From: Alkalihalobacillus sp047302405
Lineage (GTDB): Bacteria; Bacillota; Bacilli; Bacillales; Bacillaceae_D
NCBI RefSeq assembly: GCF_047302405.1
Contig: NZ_CP154853.1
Location: 4,822,947 to 4,886,946, forward strand
Length of the DNA stretch: 64,000 bases
Direction: 5' to 3'
Numbering within the stretch: the first letter of the stretch is position 1; each line of letters begins with the position of its first letter. This document shows, one piece after another, positions 27,602-36,120 of this stretch. The notes under the pieces are model-generated. The model saw nothing but the letters and a program-made list of their open reading frames with translations, was not told where the DNA came from and ran no database searches. The position numbers and the translations under genes were made by a program.

Positions 27602-28309
27602 TTGGAATACGTTTTAATTATGATTGTTTTTTTGATGATAGTTGCGTTTTTTGTACCAAAATATATTCGCTTCAAAGGGTCCAATTATAAAGTAGTAAGT
27701 GGAAATTCCTTTTTAAAAACGATATTTAATAAAGGGAATTACGGAGAATTTTTAACCTTTGATTTATTAGAAAAGTTAAAAGGGAACTATTATTTGTTAA
27801 CAAACGTATACATCCCTAAAAAAGATGGCACAACAACAGAAATTGACTTAATCATGATTTCGGAGTTTGGTATTTATGTATTTGAGTCAAAAAACTATAG
27901 TGGTTGGATATTCGGAAATGAAAAAAGTAGGAATTGGACTCAGACTCTTCCTAACAAACAAAAGAACCGCTTCTTTAATCCGATCTGGCAAAATAATAGC
28001 CATATAAAAGCCTTGAGCGATTATATCGATTATCATGATAATTCCATATACAAATCTTATATTGTCTTTAGCGAACGCTGTACATTAAAAAAGATCACTG
28101 TGTATTCCCCTCGTACTAAAGTATTAAAAAGAGAGCAGTTACTGAAGAACATCAAGAAAGAACAAAAAAATGCAGTTTTTCTTTTAATGTCTGACGAAAT
28201 GAACCATTTTAACGAAATGTTGAAACCATTAACAAAAGTCGATGAAGCTTTAAAGAAGGTACATGTAGAGCAAGTTAAGGCGAAAATAAAGAATCGGACG
28301 GAGAATTAA
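27602..28309 (+). CDS. NERD domain-containing membrane-anchored protein
   Basis: A 235-residue protein. One N-terminal membrane helix (about residues 2-20), then a NERD (nuclease-related) domain: GNYGEFLTFDLLEKL, TNVYIPKKDGTTTEIDLIMI and YVFESKNYSGWIFGN contain the E...D...E-x-K pattern of the restriction-endonuclease-like fold. TTG 27602 follows AGGAGGAG. Nuclease activity has not been shown for most family members. Confidence 0.85.
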   Translation: MEYVLIMIVFLMIVAFFVPKYIRFKGSNYKVVSGNSFLKTIFNKGNYGEFLTFDLLEKLKGNYYLLTNVYIPKKDGTTTEIDLIMISEFGIYVFESKNYSGWIFGNEKSRNWTQTLPNKQKNRFFNPIWQNNSHIKALSDYIDYHDNSIYKSYIVFSERCTLKKITVYSPRTKVLKREQLLKNIKKEQKNAVFLLMSDEMNHFNEMLKPLTKVDEALKKVHVEQVKAKIKNRTEN

Positions 28310-28321
28310 TTAAACGTTAAG

Positions 28322-28358
28322 AAAAAAACAGCGAAGCTCTGCACTCCGCTGTTTCTTA
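28322..28358. terminator. bidirectional intrinsic terminator between NERD gene and deoD
   Basis: Stem AACAGCG / CGCTGTT in a 13-nt loop context, with A-rich 5' and T-rich 3' flanks. It serves the two converging genes. Confidence 0.75.
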
Positions 28359-28365
28359 CGTCTCT

Positions 28366-29067
28366 TTATTTCGTCACTGCCTCTAAAGCCACTTCCATCA
28401 TATCGTTGAACGTTGTTTGACGCTCTTCGGAAGTCGTTTCCTCACCTGTTAAGATGTGGTCACTTACCGTTAATACGGATAAAGCGTTGCGTTTGAATTT
28501 AGCAGCTAATGTGTAAAGAGCCGCTGTTTCCATTTCAATCGCAAGGATGCCATGCTCGGCCCATTTTTTGTGCTCAGCATTTTCATTGTAAAAAATATCA
28601 GCAGTAAACACATTTCCGACTTTTAAGTTTAATCCTTTGGCTACACCTTCATCATAAGCCTTTCTTAATAAATCAAAGTTGGCTGTAGGAGCATAGTCAA
28701 CGACTCCAAATGTGTTTCGGTTCATTTGTGAATCCGTTGAGGCACTCATCGCTAAAATAACATCACGAACTTTTACATCCTCTTGAATCGCTCCGCATGT
28801 GCCGACACGAATCAGGTTTTGTACATTGTACTCTCTCATTAATTCCGTTACATAAATCGAAATCGAAGGAACACCCATGCCTGTCCCTTGGACGGAAATT
28901 CGTTGTCCTTTATATGTACCTGTATACCCTAACATTCCTCGTACTTCGTTATAGCATACTGGATTTTCTAAATACGTTTCGGCAATATATTTAGCTCTTA
29001 GCGGGTCACCTGGTAAAAGAATTGTTTCCGCGATATCACCTTGTTTTGCCCCAATATGAATACTCAT
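28366..29067 (-). CDS. deoD: purine nucleoside phosphorylase DeoD type
   Basis: A 233-residue trimeric/hexameric-type PNP (PNP_UDP_1 family). GDPLRAKYIAETYL, the phosphate-binding RVGTCGAIQEDV, and the EMETAALYTLAA motif with substrate-contacting Glu are conserved. The catalytic Asp is in TVSDHILTGEE. The ATG follows GGAGGATATT on the minus strand. Reversible phosphorolysis of purine (deoxy)ribonucleosides in salvage. Confidence 0.95.
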   Translation of the reverse strand: MSIHIGAKQGDIAETILLPGDPLRAKYIAETYLENPVCYNEVRGMLGYTGTYKGQRISVQGTGMGVPSISIYVTELMREYNVQNLIRVGTCGAIQEDVKVRDVILAMSASTDSQMNRNTFGVVDYAPTANFDLLRKAYDEGVAKGLNLKVGNVFTADIFYNENAEHKKWAEHGILAIEMETAALYTLAAKFKRNALSVLTVSDHILTGEETTSEERQTTFNDMMEVALEAVTK

Positions 29068-29560
29068 ATAATATCCTCCTTCAAAGACGAAAGGTTATAA
29101 AAAACCTTAGTTCTCTTCGTCTGTTTTTGTTTTCCCTTCTAGTATAGTCGAAAGAGGGAATGATTGCTAATCGGTAGGGTTCCCATAAGGAATCAATTTA
29201 ACCATATCGAGCGATTCGACATCAATAGTCGAAACAAATAGAAATTTTTGGAACGATTATACGGTGGATTATTTGCTCAAATGTGATAAGATAGGAGAAA
29301 TTCCTTTTTAGGCGAGTCTTGTTAGATAAAATGGTACTGCATAAATTAACATCAATACAATTATCTTGAGAATTTTTCGTGAAGAAATCTAACAAAATAC
29401 TTCTCAAACTACAATTTTCTGATTATTATAATAATTAATAAATCGGATAATCTTAGTCTAACATTGAGTGACCGCTCATAAACTAATTATATCTATCAAT
29501 GAATCCTAAAATTGATTAACCATTAAATGTGAAAATAAGAGAAAAGGAAGTGACTTTACA
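29068..29560. other. AT-rich intergenic region
   Basis: A divergent promoter region between deoD and a small conserved-looking ORF. A TATACT box on the minus strand near 29144-29149 may serve deoD, but no convincing -35 was found. No gene or repeat is visible; the minus-strand open frame at 29222-29407 has no ribosome binding site. Confidence 0.4.
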
Positions 29561-29809
29561 ATGACTAGAGACTTTAAAGTGAAAAATCATTATTTAGCAG
29601 AAATTGATCGAACAGAAGGTCCAGAATATTATAGTTCCCCAGAGAGGTGGAGCTGGGACATTTATATAGCGGCAGATCATAATAAAGAGCTTCACGGTAA
29701 AGCGTTAGCCCCAGGTAAAGGAATTGAAGTTCCTTGGACACCACTAATCGAAGCTGATGCCTTACAAGAAATGATGGAAAAATGCGAAGCCCAGATGAGA
29801 GCATTTTAA
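29561..29809 (+). CDS. small hypothetical protein (82 aa)
   Basis: An 82-residue soluble acidic protein rich in aromatic residues (WSWDIYIAADHNKEL). ATG 29561 follows AAAAGGAAG. A terminator follows directly, so it is a monocistronic unit. No domain recognised. Good ribosome site, balanced composition and own terminator argue that it is real. Confidence 0.7.
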   Translation: MTRDFKVKNHYLAEIDRTEGPEYYSSPERWSWDIYIAADHNKELHGKALAPGKGIEVPWTPLIEADALQEMMEKCEAQMRAF

Positions 29810-29845
29810 AAACGGGAACTCTTTAAACTAAACCCTAAATAGATA

Positions 29846-29884
29846 AGTGGATGAGAAGGTGTAAGCCTTTTTATCCACTTTTTT
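29846..29884 (+). terminator. intrinsic terminator after the 82-aa gene
   Basis: AAGTGGAT...ATCCACTT outer stem with inner AAGG/CCTT and a T-run of six after it. Confidence 0.8.
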
Positions 29885-29896
29885 AATTGAATAACA

Positions 29897-29923
29897 TTCG
29901 ACAAATGCCAGTCACTTGTCGAA
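29897..29923. repeat. REP-like palindrome (copy 7)
   Basis: TTCGACAAATG, loop CCAGT, CACTTGTCGAA. It lies at the upstream edge of array 3. A half-copy (TTCGACAAGTATCTC) lies at the downstream edge near 30247. Confidence 0.7.
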
Positions 29924-29929
29924 AATGTC

Positions 29930-30243
29930 CCTAATGAAGCCCGAAGCAGTTGAATAAAAGCCAGGAAGGGAATCAAAGGTCGTCAATGAAGCCAAAGCGA
30001 TTGAATAAAAGCTGCAAAAGGAATCAAAGGTTGTCAATGAAGTCAAAGCACATGAATAAGAGCCGTAAAGGGAATCAAAGACGCCTAATGATTCCAAAAG
30101 CACATGAATAAAAGCCAGGAAGGGAATCAAAGGTCGTCAATGAAGCCAAAGCGATTGAATAAAAGCTGCAAAAGGAATCAAAGGTTGTCAATGAAGTCAA
30201 AGCACATGAATAAGAGCCGCAAAGGGAATCATAGCCTCCCAAT
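29930..30243 (+). repeat. tandem array 3: six units of the 52-bp repeat
   Basis: Cores at about 29965, 30015, 30065, 30117, 30168 and 30220, in the same orientation as arrays 1 and 2. Units 1-2 are repeated almost exactly as units 4-5, so a higher-order unit of about 153 bp was duplicated. No gene lies within. Confidence 0.88.
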
Positions 30244-30348
30244 GACATTCGACAAGTATCTCTTACTGACTTGATGAGTATAGAGCCCCCTCATGTATGA
30301 AGAAAGTGCGATCTGCCCATAATCGTAATGTATAGGAGGCGGATTAGC

Positions 30349-30450
30349 ATGGAAGAAGGGAATATTTTTAAAGGTTTATTTTGGGGGCTCGTCCTCAGTC
30401 TTCCTTTATGGGGATTCATTTCAGTCGTGGTTATATATTTTATAAAATGA
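30349..30450 (+). CDS. 33-residue putative membrane peptide
   Basis: MEEGNIFKGLFWGLVLSLPL begins a 33-residue product with a single long hydrophobic helix and a short basic end (YFIK). ATG 30349 follows TAGGAGGCGG at good spacing, and a strong terminator follows 40 bp later. Such an arrangement is unlikely by chance. No homologue recognised; it could be a regulatory or sporulation-type small membrane protein. Confidence 0.6.
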   Translation: MEEGNIFKGLFWGLVLSLPLWGFISVVVIYFIK

Positions 30451-30490
30451 AACTTCAACAGGTTAAAACAGGCACTTTTTCTACGAATAT

Positions 30491-30543
30491 CAGCTTGTCG
30501 ACAAAATCTCGTTAAACCCGAGATGGTCGGCAAGCTTTTTATT
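30491..30543 (+). terminator. intrinsic terminator
   Basis: AGCTTGTCGACAAAATCTCG pairs with CGAGATGGTCGGCAAGCT (short bulge), followed by TTTTTATTT. It separates the small peptide gene from the capsule locus. Confidence 0.85.
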
Positions 30544-30608
30544 TACGAAATTTAATGAATATTTACAAATAAACAAAATCTTATGAAAACATTTACCATG
30601 TTTTAACG

Positions 30609-30637
30609 TTGGCATCATAAACGCTTGCTAATATAGG
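30609..30637 (+). promoter_or_regulatory. candidate SigA promoter of the Kdo/capsule operon
   Basis: TTGGCA (30609-30614), a 17-nt spacer and TATAGG (30632-30637). It lies about 110 bp upstream of the first capsule gene and after a terminator. Match is 5/6 and 4/6. Confidence 0.45.
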
Positions 30638-30749
30638 TGATAAGTAAGGGCGACATGAAAATTGTTTTTGTAAAAAGTTTGGCAGTTCCTAGCCGAGGTT
30701 ATGATCAAATAACAAATAAACTGTTCAGGTGTAAGGGGTTGTAGCATAA

Positions 30750-32094
30750 ATGGCTAATTACTTATTTTTACGCGGGAATAGGAATAAACGATTTTTTTCG
30801 GATATAGCAGCTGAATTAATTCAAAAAGGAAATCAATGTTTTTTAATGAAATTTGAGCTTGGGGAGCTGCTATTTAAAAGTGAGATTGAGACGAAGTATA
30901 TGCCTTTTTATGTATCAAAAAAGGAATACCCAATAACAGATGAAGAATTACTAGAAATGCCCCTATTTAATCTCACTTATAAGGAATCCATTTTAAAAAA
31001 AAGCGTGAAGAAATCTGAGCTTCGGATGTATAAACGTTATCTCTTTGCGATGGATCACTACATAAAAGAAAAGAAAATTGATACCATTTGTACCTTTAAT
31101 GGCTATCATTGGCTTGATCAAATGGCTCAATTACTTGCTCGGAAGTATGGGTTACAAATGCATTATTTTGAAGAAGGTTTATTTAGACCTTATACGATTA
31201 CCCACGATTTGAATGGAATAAATGCCGAGGCGTCGATTCCACGTCACCCAGGTTTTTATCAAAATATTGAAGTCGATCAAAACAGATTAAATCATTATCT
31301 TTTTCAACCAGAGAATCCAAGCTTAAAAGAAGCATTAGGTGGTCAAATACTGAAAGTGGCGTTTGTCAAACTCGTTAGTATGTTTGGGAGCTTCTGTCGT
31401 CTAAATCCTAAATTATACGACCATATTAATTTCTGGCAAGCACTTAACTATTTTGCGACAAAGGTTGTTTTTAAATATAAAAAAGAAGATACATTTGAAT
31501 GGCCAACAGAATATGTCTTTCTTCCATTCCAAATGGTAGGGGACACTCAAATTTTATACAATTCACCCCATATCAAAACGATGGAAAAGCTGCTCAAACG
31601 GACGGTAAAAGCAGTGACTCAAATTAATCGGGAAGAAAAACGCAATATCAAAATTATTGTGAAGGAGCATCCGGAAGATCTTTCGCAACAATTATTCCCA
31701 ATTAAAGAGGCGATATAAAGAGAATGGAAACGTGATTTTTGTAAAAAAGTTCAATATTCATTCCTTGATCAAAAATGCTTTAGCCGTTATTACGATTAAT
31801 TCGACAGTAGGAATTGAAGCACTAACGCAGCATAAGCGTGTCATTACATTAGGGGAGGCCCTTTACAATATTGAGGGGATCACATGGCATTGTAAACATC
31901 CAAGCGATTTAGCGAATGTGTTAAAAACGTCATTAAATGAACAAGTAAATCATTCTTTGATCGATAAGTACCTTTATTATTTACGGTTTCATTATCAAAT
32001 AGAAGGAACGTTAAATGGTGGTCATCCAGTTACATCGAAAAATATAGCAGAGAGATTGCTAGCTGGAGTAGAAAGAGAGGAAGGGATTGTATGA
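30750..32094 (+). pseudogene. KpsS-like capsule polysaccharide (Kdo) transferase, frameshifted
   Basis: Two adjacent frames make one KpsS-like protein of about 445 residues. The first (30750-31715 coding) ends at IKEAI-stop. The second, open from the +1 frame, resumes as YKENGNVIFVKK and carries the family motif ITINSTVGIEAL and YNIEGI. Comparison with the intact paralogue at 41717 shows no missing domain, so one base has been lost near 31710-31716. There is no obvious slippery site. In group 2 capsule systems KpsS adds the first Kdo to the lipid acceptor. The end overlaps kdsB by 4 bp (ATGA). It may be truly broken, a phase-variable allele or a sequencing error. Confidence 0.75.
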
Positions 32095-32822
32095 AAGTCG
32101 TCGGTGTAATTCCTGCCCGGTACGGATCGACTCGATTTCCAGGTAAACCATTGGCTTTAATCAATGGCAAACCAATGATCCAAAGAGTCTATGAACAAGT
32201 TAACAAAAGTAAGGAATTGGCGCTGGTTGTCGTTGCGACTGATAATGAGCAAATCAAAAAAACGGTCGAGGGTTTTGGTGGGACGGTGATTATGACGAGA
32301 ACGGACCATCAAACCGGTTCAGATCGAATAGCGGAAGTAGCCGAAAAAATAGAAGCTGACTTTTATGTAAATGTACAAGGAGATGAACCTCTGATTCAAG
32401 CTGAACTCATTGATGCCCTTGTCCAAACAGCAAAAGCGTCACCGGAAGCGGTTGTGACTGCGAAAACGGCGATTAAAGAGGAAGCAGACATTTTAAATCC
32501 AAATGTCGTAAAAGTCGTCACTGGTGAAAACGCTCAAGCCTTATATTTTTCTCGGTCAGCTCTTCCATATAATCGTTCAGGCGTAAACCATACTTATTAT
32601 AAGCATCTTGGTTTGTATGGGTATCCAAGAACGGTTTTGAAACGATTTGTTCAATTACCGGCTTCAGAATTAGAAAAAGTCGAAGTTCTTGAGCAGTTAC
32701 GACTAATCGAAAATGGATATGTAATCAAAGTAATTGAAACAGAGTACGATGCCATCGGTGTTGATACACCTGAAGATATAAAAAAAGTAGAAAAGCTTTT
32801 AGGAGGACTGCAAATTGTCTAA
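32091..32822 (+). CDS. kdsB: 3-deoxy-manno-octulosonate cytidylyltransferase
   Basis: A 243-residue enzyme of normal length that makes CMP-Kdo from Kdo and CTP. The nucleotide-binding IPARYGSTRFPGKPL at the N-terminus, TDHQTGSDRIAE, NVQGDEPLI (metal-binding Asp) and GVDTPEDI are conserved. It overlaps the KpsS-like gene by 4 bp and kdsA by 8 bp, so it is translationally coupled. Its presence with kdsA, kdsC and kdsD in a cell of Gram-positive type is unusual and specific for Kdo use. Confidence 0.95.
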   Translation: MKVVGVIPARYGSTRFPGKPLALINGKPMIQRVYEQVNKSKELALVVVATDNEQIKKTVEGFGGTVIMTRTDHQTGSDRIAEVAEKIEADFYVNVQGDEPLIQAELIDALVQTAKASPEAVVTAKTAIKEEADILNPNVVKVVTGENAQALYFSRSALPYNRSGVNHTYYKHLGLYGYPRTVLKRFVQLPASELEKVEVLEQLRLIENGYVIKVIETEYDAIGVDTPEDIKKVEKLLGGLQIV

Positions 32823-33642
32823 TATCGTAACGTTAAATGAACAGATCAAATTTGGTGGGCATCACCCATTTGTTTTAATTGCCGGTCCGTGTGTGATCGA
32901 AAGTAAAGATATGATTATGCATACGGCTGAGCAATTAAAAGAAGTAACAACAAAATTGAACATTCCTTTTGTCTTTAAAGCTTCTTTTGATAAAGCCAAT
33001 CGCTCTTCTATTCATTCTTTTCGAGGCCCAGGACTTGTGGAGGGGTTAGAGATTTTACAAGAAGTAAAAGAAAGATTTAATGTTCCGGTTACGTCAGATA
33101 TTCACGAAACAGCTCAAGTCGAGGTGGCAGCTGAAGTGCTTGATATTTTACAAATTCCGGCCTTTTTATGTCGCCAAACTGATTTATTAGTAGCGGCTGC
33201 GAAAACAGGAAAAGTAGTGAATGTTAAGAAAGGGCAATTTTTAGCCCCGTGGGATATGTCTAATGTCGTCAACAAGTTGAAAGAATCGGGTACAGCTAAA
33301 ATTCTTTTAACAGAGCGTGGTTCGACATTTGGCTATAACAATTTAGTTGTGGATATGCGTTCGCTTATTACGATGGCTGAACTAGGTGCACCGGTTGTCT
33401 TTGATGCGACCCATAGTGTGCAAATCCCGGGTGGAAATGGGACATCGACGGGCGGGAAAAGAGAGTTTGTCCCTTATTTATCAAGAGCGGCTGCAGCGGT
33501 TGGCATTAGTTCCATCTTTATGGAAACACATCCAAACCCCGATGATGCCAAGTCGGATGGACCTAATATGGTGAAATTAAACGAAATGGAAGAAGTGCTG
33601 AAACCAATCCAAGAAATTGATCGCTTAATCAAACAATATTAA
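32815..33642 (+). CDS. kdsA: 3-deoxy-8-phosphooctulonate synthase
   Basis: A 275-residue Kdo-8-phosphate synthase that condenses arabinose-5-P with PEP. IAGPCVIESKDM, FKASFDKANRSS, TDIHE, CRQTDLLVAAAKTG and FDATHSVQIPGG are near-invariant family motifs. Cys in AGPC is the residue that distinguishes metal-dependent KdsA enzymes. TTG 32815 overlaps kdsB. The Kdo-specific RSSIHSFRGPG region separates it from DAHP and NeuB synthases. Confidence 0.95.
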   Translation: MSNIVTLNEQIKFGGHHPFVLIAGPCVIESKDMIMHTAEQLKEVTTKLNIPFVFKASFDKANRSSIHSFRGPGLVEGLEILQEVKERFNVPVTSDIHETAQVEVAAEVLDILQIPAFLCRQTDLLVAAAKTGKVVNVKKGQFLAPWDMSNVVNKLKESGTAKILLTERGSTFGYNNLVVDMRSLITMAELGAPVVFDATHSVQIPGGNGTSTGGKREFVPYLSRAAAAVGISSIFMETHPNPDDAKSDGPNMVKLNEMEEVLKPIQEIDRLIKQY

Positions 33643-33663
33643 TGATAAAAATGGAGGTTTCCA

Positions 33664-34653
33664 ATGGATACGACGCCTATGCATCAACAATCAGTAGATT
33701 ACTTGAAAGTCATGCAAGATGTTTTAGTTAAAGAATCTCAAGCAATTGAAAGTTTAAGTAACGCTCTTGATGCTTCCATGAAAAAAGCGATCGAGGTTAT
33801 TCTTGAATGCGAGGGAAGAGTTGTCATTACAGGAATTGGGAAATCTGGAATCATTGCAAGGAAGATTAATGCGACGATGGCAAGTACAGGAACCCCTTCT
33901 TTATTTTTGCATCCATCTGAAGGGCTTCACGGTGATTTAGGGATGGTCACGAAACACGATGTCGTCATGGCGATCTCTAATAGTGGGGAATCAGATGAAG
34001 TGATTAATCTAATCCCATCGATCAAACGAATTGGGGCTAAAATGATTGCCATCGTGAAAAACCCTTATTCAACATTAGCGATAAACTCTGATATTGTCTT
34101 GAATATTGGCGATATAAAAGAAGCTTGTCCATTAGGCCTAGCTCCGACAACGAGTACAACCGTGACGTTGGCATTAGGCGATGCTCTTGCGATTGCTTTA
34201 TTGACGGCAAGAAGGTTCCAGCCTGAAGATTTTGCTTTGTATCACCCAGCTGGCTCTTTAGGGAGAAAGCTTTTACTTACAGTCGGAAGTGTCGTTAAAA
34301 AAGCGGCGAAAAATCCAATTGTCTATGAAAATGACTCTATTAAAGAAGCGTTATTTCATATGACAGCGAAAGGCATGGGGGCAACAACGGTTGTGAATGA
34401 GGCTGGTTATTTAGTCGGAATCCTAACAGATGGAGACATTCGCAGGGCCTTTGCTTTTGCAAATGGTGTCTTAGAAAAAAATGTAGAAGAATTATGCAAT
34501 CGTAACCCGATTATGATTGAGGAATCTTCATTAGCTGTTCACGCACTAGAACTAATGGAACGAGAAAAAGTGAATGTTCTCCCTGTTATAAACGAGCAAA
34601 AACAGCCGGTTGCGATGCTGCATTTACATGACTTAATGAATCTTGGATTGTAA
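33664..34653 (+). CDS. kdsD: arabinose-5-phosphate isomerase (KpsF/KdsD family)
   Basis: A 329-residue protein. SIS domain at about residues 40-170 with GIGKSGIIARKINATMASTG and AISNSGESDEV, then two CBS domains at about 205-325. It converts ribulose-5-P to arabinose-5-P, the first committed Kdo step. The ATG follows GGAGG 21 bp after kdsA. KpsF and KdsD cannot be told apart by sequence; the capsule setting resembles KpsF. Confidence 0.93.
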   Translation: MDTTPMHQQSVDYLKVMQDVLVKESQAIESLSNALDASMKKAIEVILECEGRVVITGIGKSGIIARKINATMASTGTPSLFLHPSEGLHGDLGMVTKHDVVMAISNSGESDEVINLIPSIKRIGAKMIAIVKNPYSTLAINSDIVLNIGDIKEACPLGLAPTTSTTVTLALGDALAIALLTARRFQPEDFALYHPAGSLGRKLLLTVGSVVKKAAKNPIVYENDSIKEALFHMTAKGMGATTVVNEAGYLVGILTDGDIRRAFAFANGVLEKNVEELCNRNPIMIEESSLAVHALELMEREKVNVLPVINEQKQPVAMLHLHDLMNLGL

Positions 34654-34662
34654 GGGGAAATC

Positions 34663-35187
34663 ATGAAGAAAATTAAATTAATTGTATTAGATGTCGATGG
34701 GGTTTTGACCGATGGAAAGCTATATATAGGTTCAAACGAAGAAGAATATAAAGCCTTTCATACCCAAGATGGGATGGGGATTAGCTTAGTAAGATATAGC
34801 GGCATAAAAGTAGCGATTATTACGGGGCGAAAATCGCCAGCAGTGGAGAAACGGGCCCAGGAGCTGAAGATTGATTTCGTTTACCAAGGGATTGATGATA
34901 AGTTATCCATTTTAGAAGAGCTGCTAAATGATTTGAATCTAACAAAAGAAGAGGTTTGTTATATCGGTGATGATATTAATGATTTGCCAATTCTCCAAGT
35001 TGTTGGGTTTGCGGCCGCCCCTGTAAATGCGGTGAAGGCTGTAAAAAACCACGTTCATTTTATCGCTTCGAAAAATGGCGGTGAAGGGGCAGTGCGAGAA
35101 ATCATTGACCAAATGTTAGCAGAACAACATCATTATGAGCAGCTATTAAGCGATTATGTGGATGGGAAAGTAAAAATGACACAATAA
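34663..35187 (+). CDS. kdsC: 3-deoxy-D-manno-octulosonate 8-phosphate phosphatase
   Basis: A 174-residue tetramer-type HAD phosphatase of usual KdsC length without a cap domain. LDVDGVLTDGKLYIG places Asp10 and Asp12 as nucleophile and acid. AIITGRKS, YQGIDDKL and CYIGDDINDLP are the remaining motifs. It lies 9 bp after kdsD. It completes the route from ribulose-5-P to Kdo within the same operon. Confidence 0.94.
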   Translation: MKKIKLIVLDVDGVLTDGKLYIGSNEEEYKAFHTQDGMGISLVRYSGIKVAIITGRKSPAVEKRAQELKIDFVYQGIDDKLSILEELLNDLNLTKEEVCYIGDDINDLPILQVVGFAAAPVNAVKAVKNHVHFIASKNGGEGAVREIIDQMLAEQHHYEQLLSDYVDGKVKMTQ

Positions 35188-35212
35188 AAGATAACAAAGG
35201 AATGGCTTACAG

Positions 35213-35632
35213 ATGGATTGTTTAATATGTGCTAAACATTTTCAAAATAACAATATTCTTTACCAAGATGCTCACTGGGTTTTAACCCACGGTCCAGTCC
35301 AATCGCAACTATTAGGTTATGTCTATTTAGAACCGAAACGTCATGTCGAAAATTGGTTTGAATTTACAGATGGAGAGTTAAGAGAGCTTGGACCTTTAAT
35401 AAAAAAGATAGAAATGGCTATCCAATCTCTGATCCCTATTGAACGATTATATAGTGTCACGATAAGTGAAGCCGTTCGGCATATTCACCTTCATCTAATT
35501 CCAAGATACGAGGGCATAAGTTTAAAAGGGTTGTCCCTGATTGAACAGGCCACTCAACAAAAAAGCCAGTCAAAAGAGTATAGTGAAACAGATTTTCAGC
35601 AATTCATCAAAAAGTTAAAAGAACAGCTTTAA
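35213..35632 (+). CDS. HIT-family protein
   Basis: A 139-residue histidine-triad protein. The N-terminal CLICAK zinc-type pair and the C-terminal HIHLHLIPRYEG triad (His-x-His-x-His) are present. The fold binds nucleotides and hydrolyses nucleotidyl-phosphoramidates or dinucleotides, or acts as a sugar-nucleotide transferase in GalT relatives. It is 25 bp after kdsC and probably the last gene of the Kdo operon. A role in CMP-Kdo or CDP metabolism is speculative. Confidence 0.82.
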   Translation: MDCLICAKHFQNNNILYQDAHWVLTHGPVQSQLLGYVYLEPKRHVENWFEFTDGELRELGPLIKKIEMAIQSLIPIERLYSVTISEAVRHIHLHLIPRYEGISLKGLSLIEQATQQKSQSKEYSETDFQQFIKKLKEQL

Positions 35633-35814
35633 TAGAAAGCAGACATGTCGAACATATCGATTTGACTTCACTCTCAGGAGTCTCAAAACTAGCCGCTGGT
35701 ATCTCCCATTGATCGTATCTTGCAGCTACCGAAAATGGGATTTTATAACTAACGGAGAAGTAACTTCATCCAAAGTGATTTGCTAAAAATTGGCCCAAAT
35801 GTTCTTTCGATTAC

Positions 35815-35955
35815 CAAAACAGAGCGAGCGGAATGCCCGGAGACTCCTGCGGGAAAAGTGAAACACGGGAGACCCCGCAGCGATGAGCGAGGAGGCTCCC
35901 GGTTCACCCGCGGAACGCGTAGGGTATGGAGCTGGCAGAGTATAGCTAACTAATG
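35815..35955 (+). repeat. GC-rich dispersed element, copy A (direct)
   Basis: About 140 bp: AAAACAGAGCGAGCGGAATG, GGAGACTCCTGCGGGA, GGGAGACCCCGCAGCGA, GAGGAGGCTCCCGGTTCACC, CGGAACGCGTA, and TATGGAGCTGGCAGAGTA. Inverted repeats within it (CTCCTGCGGG / CCCCGCAG) would fold. It is nearly identical to the copy at 41.5 kb. The rest of the 35633-36120 gap shows a shortened further stretch (CCCGATTTACCCGCGATTGC, about 35980) and no gene. Confidence 0.88.
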
Positions 35956-36120
35956 TAACCATAGCTTTCCAGTAGCCCTCCCGATTTACCCGCGATTGCT
36001 GCAGGCATGCCGCTCGCGAAGTATGGCTGACTAATGGAACTCTATTCTAACGAGTAAACTGTTTTCCAGTGCCCATTCAATCTGGTCGGACTTGATATCA
36101 ACAATTAAATCTAACGCAAG

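Noticed and set aside
31700..31735. Programmed frameshifting in the KpsS-like gene
   Set aside because: No slippery heptamer, internal Shine-Dalgarno or following hairpin was seen; a one-base loss or read error explains it better.
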